From: Tetramitus jugosus
Lineage: Eukaryota > Heterolobosea > Eutetramitea > Acrasida > Vahlkampfiidae
Direction: 5' to 3'
Assembly: GCA_937625935.1 (NCBI GenBank)
Contig: OW569386.1
Location: 355,932-419,931 of the forward strand
Length of the DNA stretch: 64,000 nt
Part shown: positions 1-10,392 of the stretch, piece after piece
How the letters are laid out: the number at the start of each line of letters is the position of its first letter
Position numbering within the stretch: the stretch's first letter is position 1
The notes under the pieces: model-generated
The model's input: only the letters and a program-made list of their open reading frames with translations
What the model was told of the DNA's origin: nothing
Databases searched by the model: none
Program-made: the position numbers and the translations under genes

Positions 1-294
1 CTCGAATCAAAGTACATTCAACAACTTCGAAGCGCTCAACTATTGTTCGACAATATCAAATCTGAACTGGAAAAGGTCCAATTGTCGACAGAGAAGGCCA
101 AATCCGATCGAGCTATCGCTCTTCAAGACACTGAGAAACTACTGAAGCTGAGTGAGAACCTCAAGGAAAAATTGAAGCTCAAGGAACAGGAATTGAGCTC
201 TGCAAAGCGTGATGCTCAACTTCACCAACAGCACTCTGACGAATTGCAAGAAAAGCTCGTGAAACTCACGAGCGCTTTTCGCTCCATTTCTTAA
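1..294 (+). CDS. C-terminal end of a coiled-coil protein (5' truncated)
   Basis: The frame is open from the first base and stops with TAA at 292-294, so this is the last 97 codons of a gene that begins outside the window. The piece is rich in Glu, Lys, Leu and Gln with leucines at heptad-like spacing, as in a long parallel coiled coil (for example LKLSENLKEKLKLKEQEL). No catalytic or binding motif is visible. Many cytoskeletal, Golgi and motor proteins end this way, so the family cannot be named from this fragment. Confidence 0.6.
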   Translation, partial: LESKYIQQLRSAQLLFDNIKSELEKVQLSTEKAKSDRAIALQDTEKLLKLSENLKEKLKLKEQELSSAKRDAQLHQQHSDELQEKLVKLTSAFRSIS

Positions 295-497
295 CGCGGA
301 AAACAGTGATCGGATTTTTTTGGCGCCAAGATTTTTCGGTTCAACCTTTTTCTGGTGAAAAATATTTTATTTTTTGGCCACGAAAGAAAGCAAAAAAACG
401 AACAAAGACGAACCAAGCGCCCTTAAGTCTGCGATCACTCTAATACACAACTAGATCATTGTTGATTGAGACTAATGATATCCGATTCGAGACGATC

Positions 498-3419
498 ATG
501 AAGCCAAACGATTCCAGACAACAGTCAAAAAACCATCATCATCATCACAACCATGGCAAAAATATCTTATTGGAACTATTGAATGACTTTGATTCGGATT
601 CAGAGAATGATGAAGATTTTCAAATGCCAGACGAAGAGATTGAAGAGAAGAGTGAAGATGCTGTGCTCATGAGTGAAGATGAAACAGAAATCAACCAAAC
701 TGATTATGAGCAACAACAACAACAGCAACAATATCAATTAGATGTGGAGCAGCAACAAACTGCAGCATCATACATGGGACATCCGAATTCATACATGTTT
801 ATCGATGCAGCAACTGCGGCCGCTGCACAACAGAGTGCAATGATCAATACGTTTCAGCCTGCATATTATCAGAATGTGTTAGTACCTGGTCCAGATGGAT
901 ATTCCATGGCAACTGTAGTCATACCTACACAAACGACCTTTCCTTTTGCAATGACGACGACTGATACGGCATCTGCTTCGTCACCCATGAATACTACCAG
1001 TGCAGTTGCAGCGGTATCATCATCAGGTACATCATCGTCTTCTTCTTCTTCGGCAATGACTCCTTTGGAGGCAAATGGTGCAGTGTCGAGTTCGCGTGAT
1101 AGCACGACGAAAATTACAACACCTAGTAAGAGAGTGCACTTTGCTCAAACAACATTGAATGATGAGCAAGAAGATGATGATTTTGTGTTCGATAGGCCCA
1201 TTACGTCACAAGAGTTATCCGATTTGTACATTGATTCGTTTTTCACTGCACTCGAAGAAGATGAACAAGAGGATTTTGATTATGCCCCGAATACGGATGT
1301 GCTTCAGAGTAATGATGCTGAAGAATATCGGTTGGATCCTATTCCCTTGAAGGAAGTTGCTTTTCTGTTGCGTGATTCAGGGGGAGATGTCAATGATACG
1401 GAAGGTTCTTCTGTCCGCAGTCCACTCACACCGAAACGTGCCAAAAAGAGAGTGGATCGCTCTCCGTCACCACCACCGCGGCCTCATTACGTTCCAGAAA
1501 CACTGTTCGATGACGCAGATTTGAAACGATTAAAGGAACAGATTGCAACGCATCATCAACTACTGCTGCAGACATATAGTTTGTCCTATTTGGATCAGAT
1601 GTGTGATAGTCAGACTTCAGCCTCTGCAGGAGGAAAACCGAAACCACTGTATGATCATACTGCGAGTGCTTCGATGAACAAGACACAAGCGAGTACAGTG
1701 TCAACGTCCTTGTCTAATGCCACAAAGTCAGACAACGGTAACAACAAAAATAATACTGCATATTTCTCCTCGTTTTTGCACTCTGGAGTCATACCCATGG
1801 TGAATACAGGCAAAACAAATGATGTATTACCAAATGTAAATAATATGATGTTCCAGCAGAGCAATACAAGTCGCAACGATAATCGGAATCAAAACAATCG
1901 ATTCAAGCAAAAGAAGGGGAAAAAGAAGAAGAAGCACCAAAGAGAAGAGAATGGTGAATCATCCAAACTTGTTGATTCTAGGTTAGTTCACGAGAAAGTG
2001 AAATCAATGATACATAGCTTGCACAATCAAGCAAACACGAATCATCGTGTCAAAACCGGATACGAGAAGAGTGTGTGGACATATAGGCATCGATATGACC
2101 GGGCACCAACATCGCCCTCACCCTCGCCTACTTCAGTGCAAACCATTCTGCTGTTAGCGATACCAGCATATCTACAAACTGTCGCCAACTATTTCATTCG
2201 TGCGATTGAAACGTCGGATATTGAGTATTTAAAGGAGAAATTAGGAGAATTATACAACGAGTATAATGTCTTGTGGCCGTATCGAGAGTCACTGCCCAAT
2301 TTTGCAGAAGGATATCCATACAAGGAGAAATCAAAACTAGGAAGACTAAACTTTACGAAACCAGAGGACAAGCTTCTCGTGCTAGGTTTGGAACGGTTTG
2401 GTGTCGGCTCATGGCGCAACATTCGTGACTCACTGCTCCCCACGAAAACAATTGCCCAGCTACAGCATCGATACAAGAATATGAGTGCTGGCAAGGCACC
2501 CATGGAAGACAATCCAATCAAAGAGTTTTACATTAATCGGAAGAAGCCATTAACAGACGAGGAATGGAACAAGATTGATCTGGGTATTCAAAAGTATGGT
2601 TCCAAATCTCAAAAAGCATGGGAGGACCTGACCAAGGAATTCTTTCCATACACTAGGGACGCCACGTTCGTTAGGGATCAATGGCTACAGAAATACGAAC
2701 CAGATAAGTACCGTCAAGAACAAGAGAAGAGAAAGGATGCAGCCAAGAAGAGAAAGAGATCAGACAGCGACATTGAAGGTAGAATCACTCCTGTGCAGCC
2801 CCAACCTGGCAGCAGCTATCACCAGGTGAGCGAAAGCGCTATCAATGGATCCTCTTCACATCACCACCCACTCAGTCAACCCATGCCCACGGAAGAAGAA
2901 CAAATACCGAATGACATACTGATGATGTCCCTGCCTTCTCTGCCTTCACTCCCCGGTCTACCAAACGGTGACTCCTTGTTGGCTCTCACTTCCAATTCGG
3001 CTCACAAAATGATGCCTGCTCAGTCCACTGATTCCAAACAGGAGGAACAGCAACAGTCACCACAGCAGCAACACCAACAACAACAACAAGAGATAGTTTG
3101 GGAAGTGGAGGAGTTGTCTGATCAGGATGACGATGATGATGCTAGCATGGGACATGAGATGACTGACAACAGGAACAGCAACACTGGTCATCACTATCAA
3201 GACAATATACCTGATAATGTCATGGTGATCAATGGTCAAAAAGTGACGTGGACACTGGAGGATGATCGTAAGATTCTGACAGCGTCTCTCAAGCACCAGG
3301 GAGGCAAAGAGAAGATATGGCACGAATTGGTGGAACAGAGAGTGATCGCGAACAAGGATGTGAACATGATCACCAAACGATACGAATGGCTCATTAAGCG
3401 GTTGCAGTGCAACTTGTAA
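498..3419 (+). CDS. GON4L-like Myb/SANT nuclear protein
   Basis: A single open frame of 973 residues from the first in-frame ATG (the frame is open slightly further upstream but without an ATG). The N-terminal 600 residues are low-complexity: poly-His, acidic, Gln, Ala and Ser runs, and a basic KKGKKKKK patch near residue 475 that could be a nuclear localisation signal. Two SANT/Myb-like repeats follow: about residues 616-665 (FTKPEDKLLVLGLERFG, then W, then LLPTKT) and about 680-735 (LTDEEWNKIDLGIQKYG). A third SANT-like segment sits at the C-terminus, about 914-970 (WTLEDDRKILTASLKHQG). The order and the LLPxKT motif recall GON4L/YY1AP-type chromatin-associated repressors of animals and plants. 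A role in chromatin or transcription regulation is inferred; another Myb-like family is possible. Confidence 0.6.
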   Translation: MKPNDSRQQSKNHHHHHNHGKNILLELLNDFDSDSENDEDFQMPDEEIEEKSEDAVLMSEDETEINQTDYEQQQQQQQYQLDVEQQQTAASYMGHPNSYMFIDAATAAAAQQSAMINTFQPAYYQNVLVPGPDGYSMATVVIPTQTTFPFAMTTTDTASASSPMNTTSAVAAVSSSGTSSSSSSSAMTPLEANGAVSSSRDSTTKITTPSKRVHFAQTTLNDEQEDDDFVFDRPITSQELSDLYIDSFFTALEEDEQEDFDYAPNTDVLQSNDAEEYRLDPIPLKEVAFLLRDSGGDVNDTEGSSVRSPLTPKRAKKRVDRSPSPPPRPHYVPETLFDDADLKRLKEQIATHHQLLLQTYSLSYLDQMCDSQTSASAGGKPKPLYDHTASASMNKTQASTVSTSLSNATKSDNGNNKNNTAYFSSFLHSGVIPMVNTGKTNDVLPNVNNMMFQQSNTSRNDNRNQNNRFKQKKGKKKKKHQREENGESSKLVDSRLVHEKVKSMIHSLHNQANTNHRVKTGYEKSVWTYRHRYDRAPTSPSPSPTSVQTILLLAIPAYLQTVANYFIRAIETSDIEYLKEKLGELYNEYNVLWPYRESLPNFAEGYPYKEKSKLGRLNFTKPEDKLLVLGLERFGVGSWRNIRDSLLPTKTIAQLQHRYKNMSAGKAPMEDNPIKEFYINRKKPLTDEEWNKIDLGIQKYGSKSQKAWEDLTKEFFPYTRDATFVRDQWLQKYEPDKYRQEQEKRKDAAKKRKRSDSDIEGRITPVQPQPGSSYHQVSESAINGSSSHHHPLSQPMPTEEEQIPNDILMMSLPSLPSLPGLPNGDSLLALTSNSAHKMMPAQSTDSKQEEQQQSPQQQHQQQQQEIVWEVEELSDQDDDDDASMGHEMTDNRNSNTGHHYQDNIPDNVMVINGQKVTWTLEDDRKILTASLKHQGGKEKIWHELVEQRVIANKDVNMITKRYEWLIKRLQCNL

Positions 3420-3515
3420 AAATTTTAGGCATATTTTTATGGTGTGCTCCATTGGAGAGTGTGTATGGTGATACATTTTGATCTTTTTATATTACAATGA
3501 CTTCTCGTGATCGCA

Positions 3516-3779
3516 TTAAGCAGCCATGTTATCTGGTGTAGACGTGGATCTCTGAGTTCTCGAATCACCAACAAACTCCTTGTCTATTGCTGGAATATCA
3601 CCTCCCTTGGTGGTGGGAACATTCTCGTCCAGTTCATTGTACGTTCCACCGTGAAGATCAGGATCAATGATTCGATCGTTCAAGTTGTACTTGAGTTTTG
3701 CTTCTTGTAACAGTTCTGTTGCCTTGTTGTGTCTACTGGGATGAGAAGTCTCATCCATTTTGTTGTCCGGTTCAACCAT
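3516..3779 (-). CDS. Small hypothetical protein (87 aa)
   Basis: A short charged protein beginning MVEPDNKMDETS at the first ATG on the minus strand; the frame is open a little further upstream without an ATG. It has no signal peptide or membrane segment. It ends 96 bp from the stop of the convergent GON4L-like gene and shares a roughly 240-bp divergent promoter with the F-box/SPRY gene on its other side. The good spacing and the clean frame favour a real gene, but I recognise no family. Confidence 0.45.
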   Translation of the reverse strand: MVEPDNKMDETSHPSRHNKATELLQEAKLKYNLNDRIIDPDLHGGTYNELDENVPTTKGGDIPAIDKEFVGDSRTQRSTSTPDNMAA

Positions 3780-4016
3780 GGTCTTTAATTTTGTCGTTTG
3801 TGTTCTTTTTGTTACCACTTCGTTTGTAATCGTATTGTATCCGATGTGATCCTTGTGTGGGATGATTTTATTGTTGTATTAATACCATGAAACTAAATCA
3901 ATCTAATTTGAGAACAACCGAGAGTTTACAGTTCGACCAAGGAAGGAATTCTTCCGCCACCAGAACTAATTCAGCGAACTTCTCCGTTTTCGAAACAAAG
4001 AAAAACGAGTTCGAAG

Positions 4017-4991
4017 ATGGATAAGCATCAATTTGATGTTGACCAGGAACTGAATCTGGCTGATGATGCAAAAGAAGAATACTTGACACTCAATATTTAC
4101 GAGTTGTTGTCATGTGATCTCCAAATGTACATGTTAACATTCTTGTCCATTCCTGATCTGTACTCTGTTGCGTTGAGTAACTCACATGGTGCATTCTTGG
4201 TGCTGAGTTCTGAAGCTGATGAATATGTTTGGAAATCGATGGCTGGTCACCTCGGTATCCACATGGCTGTTGACAATAATGGACAAATGTTGATTCGAGA
4301 TGTGTCACTACCAACAGGTGAAAGCTTGGTTGAGGATAGCAATTGTCCACCACCAGAAACAACCACCAAGTGGAGAACCTTGGTTTATTCAAACATGATC
4401 AAGTGGGATCCAGAGACAAGAACACCAGACTCTACGCTTGTTATGCACAATAACAATAAGACCATATCATGTGAACGTCCTTCCGGGTGGCAAACGATTC
4501 GAGCCACCAAAATTCTAAAGATGGGAATGGTTCACTGTTGGGAATACGTTTTAGAAGATCACGATAATGGAGATTACAATTTGTATCGAATGTTCGTAGG
4601 TATTGAGAAAAGTACTTCCGCATTTACTGAAGAAGGAGCCAATAAGATTATAGGATACAGCAGCGAAGGGATTGGCTACAATATTGGTGAACATTCCATT
4701 CACAGAGAAAAGACAACTCACACTGGAGAAAAATCTATTCTGCACAAGAAGCAGTTCAATTTCAGCACAGGTGACACGATTGCAATCAAGCTCGATTTAC
4801 TCTCAGAGACTGCTGCCATGCATCTCTTCAAGAACAATGAATACTTTCACACGATTACAGACATTCCCACCCAAGGAATCGAATACTATCCTGCTATTTC
4901 AATCATCGGACGTCATCGAGTTCACATTCGAACCAAACATTCATCCAATCTCAAGGTATCAACAACAAGAATTGACGAAGAGAGTGTGTAG
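4017..4991 (+). CDS. F-box and SPRY/B30.2-like domain protein
   Basis: Intronless, 324 residues. An F-box-like segment occupies about residues 27-75 (LLSCDLQMYMLTFLSIPDLY, then WKSMAGH), followed by a linker and a B30.2/SPRY-like region at about 165-310. SPRY hallmarks are the GIGYNIGEHSIHREK stretch, the GDTIAIKLDL strand and the FKNNEYFHTI strand before a YPAISI strand. In F-box proteins the F-box binds Skp1 of an SCF ubiquitin ligase and the second domain binds the substrate, so this is probably a substrate receptor; the substrate is unknown. Its stop lies only 56 bp from the convergent syntaxin gene. Confidence 0.7.
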   Translation: MDKHQFDVDQELNLADDAKEEYLTLNIYELLSCDLQMYMLTFLSIPDLYSVALSNSHGAFLVLSSEADEYVWKSMAGHLGIHMAVDNNGQMLIRDVSLPTGESLVEDSNCPPPETTTKWRTLVYSNMIKWDPETRTPDSTLVMHNNNKTISCERPSGWQTIRATKILKMGMVHCWEYVLEDHDNGDYNLYRMFVGIEKSTSAFTEEGANKIIGYSSEGIGYNIGEHSIHREKTTHTGEKSILHKKQFNFSTGDTIAIKLDLLSETAAMHLFKNNEYFHTITDIPTQGIEYYPAISIIGRHRVHIRTKHSSNLKVSTTRIDEESV

Positions 4992-5047
4992 ACGAAATGA
5001 TGAGTCTCAATCCAGTTAAGAGCTGCTAGTCACGAAAGCTCAAATAT

Positions 5048-6212
5048 TTATTTACCACCAAGCACCTTTGGGAGCACCCCGCCCAACACTCCTCCAGTTA
5101 TCAGTACTACCAGAGCAATCAAGGCAGCGATCACACCAACAACAACCAAGAATGTGCAAGAACAAGCCCTGGTCTTTGACGCCATTTTTCGGGCACTCTT
5201 CAGATTACTGATTCCCGACTCCACATATGATATACTCCTCTCAACGTTGTGCTCTATATTGTCCAATAAATCACCTTGCATCTGTAAAAGTGCGTGCATA
5301 TCCTGAAACATTTCGTGAAGCTCCTCCATGGATTCTTCCAATCTGACCAAGTCATCATGTGTTTCCTTAATTTGATTATAAGTCGCCTTTATCGTGTGAC
5401 CATCAGCTGCATCCAACCTCTGAGAAAACACTGTTTCGAGTTGAATTTCGCCCTTGTCCACCTTTTCTTTAATCTCCTTCTCGCTCATTTCATCTCCCAC
5501 GGCTACCTTAACTAACCGCACCAAATTATTCTTGTAGCTCTCTTTGTGATCCACCTGTACATCATTGTATACGGTCATTGCTGAAAAGAATTCCTCTGTT
5601 AGTGATGCATGCTGGTTCTGTCGAATTCGTACCTCAGAACTATTCTTCTTCTCGGAATTTAGCTTCTTATTGTCTTCTCCCATCTTGTTCAGAGCCTTCT
5701 TCGTCTCTGATAGATCGCTCTGCAATCGATCTTCTATTTCTTTGGCATCCTGTTTCATTTCTATTCATTGAATATGTCACACACATGCTATTCGAAAAAC
5801 AACCCATATCAACAAACAGTAGTCACTTACGCTTGGATTTCTTATCACTCTGAGTCGATGATTCCATCTTTTTATATTGCTTTCTTAACAGCTCAGTGTT
5901 CGTCTCTATCCGCTCAATCAACTCCTTTACTTTGCCTACTTCAGAGTAGAAAGCATCGAGGAACATGGAGTCTTCAGGTATGAGTTTTCCATTGTTGTAC
6001 CCTCCACTTTGATTCTCCAGGTCTTGATTCATGATATCATCGAATTCAATCTGATCTAAATCATCATTCTCATATTGGCCTTTGCGCTACATTCAACAAG
6101 TAGTCAGTCAAATGATGTTAGGAATTAAGTGCTTTTAGAACTCCTCATATGAACTGGAAAACGATTACCAATGAACAGCACATACGCTCAAATCTTTCAT
6201 ACGGTCCTTCAT
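5048..6212 (-). CDS. Syntaxin (Qa-SNARE), three exons
   Basis: Three exons: 6212-6186, 6086-5831 and 5760-5048, joined by introns with GTATGT and GTAAGT donors and AG acceptors; all phases agree and give 331 residues. The 27-nt first exon encodes MKDRMKDLS, resembling the MKDR start of plasma-membrane syntaxins. An N-terminal helical (Habc-type) region is followed by the SNARE motif at about residues 220-285, with the zero-layer Gln inside LLQMQGDLLDNIE. A C-terminal transmembrane anchor follows at about 300-325. Two cysteines just before the anchor (RACSCTF) could be palmitoylated. The protein should drive membrane fusion at the plasma membrane or late secretory pathway; the precise compartment is inference. 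Confidence 0.9.
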
Positions 6213-6410
6213 TTCTAGATATTCAGTTCACTATTTGCTTCTGTAGCACTCACACGTTTTTAGATGAAGTTCGGGCCATCGAAATTTTTCCAAGAATGAA
6301 AATATCAAAACAATTGTAGATGAATAAACGGGCGCGCGGATTTCTCAAGAGATTCGAGGGTGAGTGATCTAGAACTCATGTGTATTTGTTTTAGAAGTTG
6401 CAAAAGTGCT

Positions 6411-9024
6411 TCAGAAGAAATCATCCACAGTGTAGGCAGCGTTTGTGCGTGGTGCATGACCATTCTTTGGTGTCTCATCGAATTGAGCCACAAATGTGTG
6501 ATCGTCCACTGGTTGTTGAGGTACGGTGGGACTTTCAACCTTTTTGCTTCTATCCAATGCCCTAGGATTAAATCCTCCACCACTGGAGCTCACAGGTTTC
6601 GTTGGCGCTGGCTTTTGGGGTGGCTGCCATTTTGGTTGTGTCTGGGTTTGCTGCTGCGGTTGTGGTTGGACGGGTGTCCTCATGGGTTGCTGCTGTTGCT
6701 GTTGTGGTGCTTGCTGTCGAGAAACAAATTGTTGTGCTTGCTGCTGTTGCTGCTGTTGCTGTTGTTGCCTAAATTGTGATAATTGCTGCTGTTGAACAAC
6801 CTCGGATGGTTTTTGAGGCAGAATAACCTTACCCGTGGACAGTCTCTGATTCACAAGCACAGCAGCTTCTGAATTCACATATGAAGAGGAAGAAATAGGC
6901 TCAGATCCAGAAGATCTCTTACCGAACGCACTGTCAATCGATGTAGTCGTAACAGTTCTATGATCAGATTTCGTCAGCTCCATTGCTCCAAAGGATGTTC
7001 TCAATTGTTGCACTTTGGAAGTGCTGATTGTTGCTGATGCAGAACTTGTCTTTCGTGTTGGTTGAAACACCGATGAGGTAATGGAAGCATCATACGTTGC
7101 TGCTGATGGAACCACAGTTGTCGTTGTTGTCGGAGACGATGGCATAATAATTGGAGAATTAGAACCACTGCTGCGAGAGCTGCTTGTGCTATTGCGGTTG
7201 TTCGAACTTGTGTCATCAAACGGACTCTCATCATCCAAATCAATCAACTTTCCATTGCTCGTATTCCTCTTCTGTGCCAACAAGTGCTTGGGCACGGGTG
7301 GAGGAGCGGCCGACGACGTTGCAGAAGTAATTTTCGCTGGTCCGGACTGTGAGTATGACACATTGAAGGAAGCAAACACTGGCTTGTGATCACTGAACCT
7401 AGACTCTGAACGATTGTACACTTGTTGCACGCACTTTAAATTCTCATACTCTACATTGCGATAAAAGACACGATCGGTCCAACTTGGTATTCTGTCCTTC
7501 TTCTTCTTGACTGTGCCCAAGATGATTTTGCTCGTCGATTTCACTTTTCCAATCTTTTCTGCGTTTCGTTCGCTGTCGTACACATCGGAGCCTGTAATGT
7601 ACTTGTACGTGGGCGCAAAATTAATATCACCTTCCACGAATCCTAACTTGTGCAACTGTAAATGATCCTTCTTCAACTCTGTGGACAATTGATCAAATTT
7701 GAGCAGGAATTTGAGTCGTCCATCTTCAATCTTTTGCTGAATTTCAGCCGTGTTCCAATTGCCTACACTATTATCAATACGATAATTGAAATCTCCAAAC
7801 ACAAATGTGAGTGGATGATCAGAGACAGCTATGGCATGACCAGTGTACGGATTCACAAATCGTGTCGTACTCAATATACTGTTCAAATTGTTGTTTCGCG
7901 CCACAATATTTTTCTGATGAGCCGCCAAATGACAATTGATAAAGCACAGGCCTAGATCATGAAGATCGAAACGAACAGCGATCGATCCCTTGTTGCCCAA
8001 CACACCGGACAAACCTTCGCGAATAATACAGTTTTTCACATTGTCAATGGATGGAACGAGCTTTCTCTTGACAAACACAACGAGGCACAGACCAACGAGT
8101 TGATGAATACACAGCATTGTATATTCTTCCTTTTGCTTGGAGAAGACTGTTTTGAGTGTGTGTTCCCACTTTAGCTTTTGATCCGTTTGTTCCGTTACGA
8201 GAGCTTTACCAGTCATTTCCACTTCCTAAAAGCAATCAACATACACATACACACACATACATGATTGTTAGCTATTGACAACTACAAAAAAAATGAACGA
8301 CAACAACATGATATCATTCATCACAATAAAACATGAAACCAACAAAAAAAAAATATGAACGACGACTCAAACAAGAAAAAAGAAAAAGCAAACGTACTTG
8401 AAATCCAATAGCATACACATCAGCACACCTCTGATCCAACAATAACCACCTTTCAATATCACTAACAAGTGAATTCTTTGCTCTATATTCTTGTTCTTCC
8501 AATCTCAACGTTTCATTCATGGCCAACACATCTTTGAATTTATTCTGTTGTGGTTGTTGTGATTGTTGACTTGTCATGACCACATCACCATTACTATTGT
8601 TAGTATCATTATCATCACTATCACTATCACTACTCATATCATGATTGTTAGTACTATTATTGATATAGTTGTTATTATTGTTGTTGTTGTTGTTCATATC
8701 AAAGTCACTTCCATCAACTGTATATTCTGTTGTAGTTGTTGATGATAGATCATCTGTTGAAAAATCAAGTTGTGAATCAAAATTGTTATAGTTGGCAGTA
8801 GAGTATCTCTTTCTATAAAAATCACTTGAGCTATTATAGCTTGAACTACTACTACTATAGCTACTATAGCTACTGTAGCTACTATTATTATTGTTGTTGT
8901 TGTTGATGGTGTTGTTGTAAGCAGAGAGATGAGTTTGATGAACAATTGTTTTTCGAACTTCTTCTACTGGTTCTTGTGAATTGACATTCCATGTACCTAC
9001 GATAATGTCCAACTGGAATGACAT
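6411..9024 (-). CDS. Inositol polyphosphate 5-phosphatase with Gln-rich tail
   Basis: Two exons: 9024-8398 and 8225-6411, with a 172-bp GTACGT...TTTTAG intron; about 813 residues. The splice joins ...AIGFQ to EVEMTGK, recreating the GFQE motif of the family. Other catalytic motifs are TWNVN near residue 13, FGDFNYRID near 352 (Mg-binding), RIPSWTDRVF near 457 and SDHKPVFASF near 487. The family removes the 5-phosphate of phosphoinositides or inositol phosphates in membrane trafficking and signalling, as OCRL and synaptojanin do. Unusual points: a roughly 150-residue Asn/Ser/Tyr-rich insert lies between the first two catalytic motifs, and the C-terminal 300 residues are Ser/Pro/Gln-rich with long poly-Gln. 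There is no ASH or RhoGAP domain, so it is not a full OCRL. Confidence 0.9.
6690..6795 (-). repeat. Poly-Gln trinucleotide tract in 5-phosphatase gene
   Basis: CTG/TTG triplets on the plus strand read as Gln codons on the coding (minus) strand. Mixed CAA and CAG codons make the tract less prone to slippage than a pure run. The opposite strand yields a spurious Cys-rich ORF. Confidence 0.85.
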
Positions 9025-9613
9025 GATGACTTACTTTGATAAGTTATGATGATGAGTTTTTTTTTTTGTGGTTGTTGTTGTTGGTGGTGTGATTTTGAGT
9101 GGCCGAACTTGGTTGTGGGGAGAAATTTTTTTGGGGTGACCGTCTGTCCCAATTCAAATGAACTTCTTGTTGTGAAGGGAAGAGAGAGAAGCTCTGTGTG
9201 TAGATGCTATGATATTGCTTTTTTATTTTTTTGTTTTGTTGATGATGTTGGATAAGTGTTGGTTTGGAATAGTCACTTGTCAGGAACGGAAGACAGAATC
9301 CAATGTCTTCACGCTTGACAAAAAAAGAGTTGATGAATCCGCCAATCTATCAATGACAGGAGTTTGTTCTGATGAAAACGAAATCCAAAAACAAGCCAAA
9401 AACTACACCCTATTTATTTGGATTTGTTTGTCCTAATGGGATGATGATGTCTCTTGGATATTTGGCTCCTTCGCGTTCGAAGCAAGGCCTTGTTTGGAAA
9501 CGCGCTCAAGCAAAGTGACGTGTACGCAAAAACATCGGCGCATTGTCAATGCTCCTTCACACGCAACAGTAAGATTTGAATCAGTAGTCGTCGACGTTGG
9601 TTGACTTTTTGTC
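9025..9613. other. Intergenic region upstream of 5-phosphatase gene
   Basis: 589 bp between two minus-strand genes. It contains T-rich and G/T-rich runs near 9057-9130 and presumably the promoter of the 5-phosphatase gene. The short plus-strand ORFs here have no recognisable composition or domain, and I see no RNA gene. Confidence 0.5.
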
Positions 9614-10192
9614 TCAACGATTCTTGTTGTCTTCTTCTCTGCGCTTCTGTGGGTTCATAACAGGAGAGCGACCACCACCGTCAAACATTTGATGAAAGCT
9701 ATCGAGGTCCAACTCATTCCATTGAGTTGAACCAGTCGTAGCATTGGCTTGTCTTGTTCGACGCATGGCTGCAGCTTCGGCTTCATCGTCCTCATCTTCA
9801 TTGAAATCAAACCGACTCAAGCTCGCATACAACACACTTTCATTGTCAATCGTAGAATTGTTCATATTTGCCCGATTTCCGCCGTTTGCGCCGCCCGTAG
9901 AGCCACCACCCGAGGAATTGGCGCGAACATTGCCAGTTTCGTCATCAAAGTCGATGAATCCTTCAAACTCGTAGGAAAATGTGCCATGGCCACTGGTGCC
10001 CAACAGAGCAATTCTCTGGACAATTTCATTGGTGCATCCAGGCAAAGACAATTGAACTTCTCTCAGAGATGATTGAAGCAAGCCATTAATATCCACTTGA
10101 TCATCAATCAGTCTCTCACTGATCCACTCACCGTCAACAATGTCAATCAAGTCATCCATGGGACACACAGAATGAATATCACTGTCTGACAT
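9614..10192 (-). CDS. APC13-like anaphase-promoting complex subunit (expanded)
   Basis: Intronless, 192 residues. The N-terminus (residues about 11-35, with DDLIDIVDGEWISERLIDD) resembles the conserved N-terminal segment of APC13/SWM1, in which LIDIVDxEW is followed by an acidic LPxDD stretch. Near the C-terminus the segment QWNELDLDSF recalls the family's closing W-x-DLALD motif. APC13 is a small structural subunit of the anaphase-promoting complex that steadies the TPR subunits. Usual length is about 65-125 residues; here a Gly/Asn/acidic insert separates the two conserved ends. The match is by eye to short motifs, so it is moderately supported. It shares a 200-bp divergent promoter with the next gene. 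Confidence 0.5.
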   Translation of the reverse strand: MSDSDIHSVCPMDDLIDIVDGEWISERLIDDQVDINGLLQSSLREVQLSLPGCTNEIVQRIALLGTSGHGTFSYEFEGFIDFDDETGNVRANSSGGGSTGGANGGNRANMNNSTIDNESVLYASLSRFDFNEDEDDEAEAAAMRRTRQANATTGSTQWNELDLDSFHQMFDGGGRSPVMNPQKRREEDNKNR

Positions 10193-10392
10193 GTTCCGTC
10201 CTCACAACAATGATTTCTTCCGTCGTATTTGTGTTTTTCTTGTTTTGCGCGCCAGAATGGGATTCTACTCTCCGACTTGAATATCTCCTACTCGGTCTTT
10301 CCTTTGTACAAAAGCACAAATAAAACAAACTCAATGAACACGTCATACAACAACAACAACTACAACAAAGCCACAACAGGAACAACAAGAAG

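Noticed and set aside
6526-6795. Plus-strand ORF encoding a very Cys-rich 89-residue protein
   Set aside because: It is the reverse reading of the poly-Gln and Pro/Gln-rich codons of the 5-phosphatase gene.
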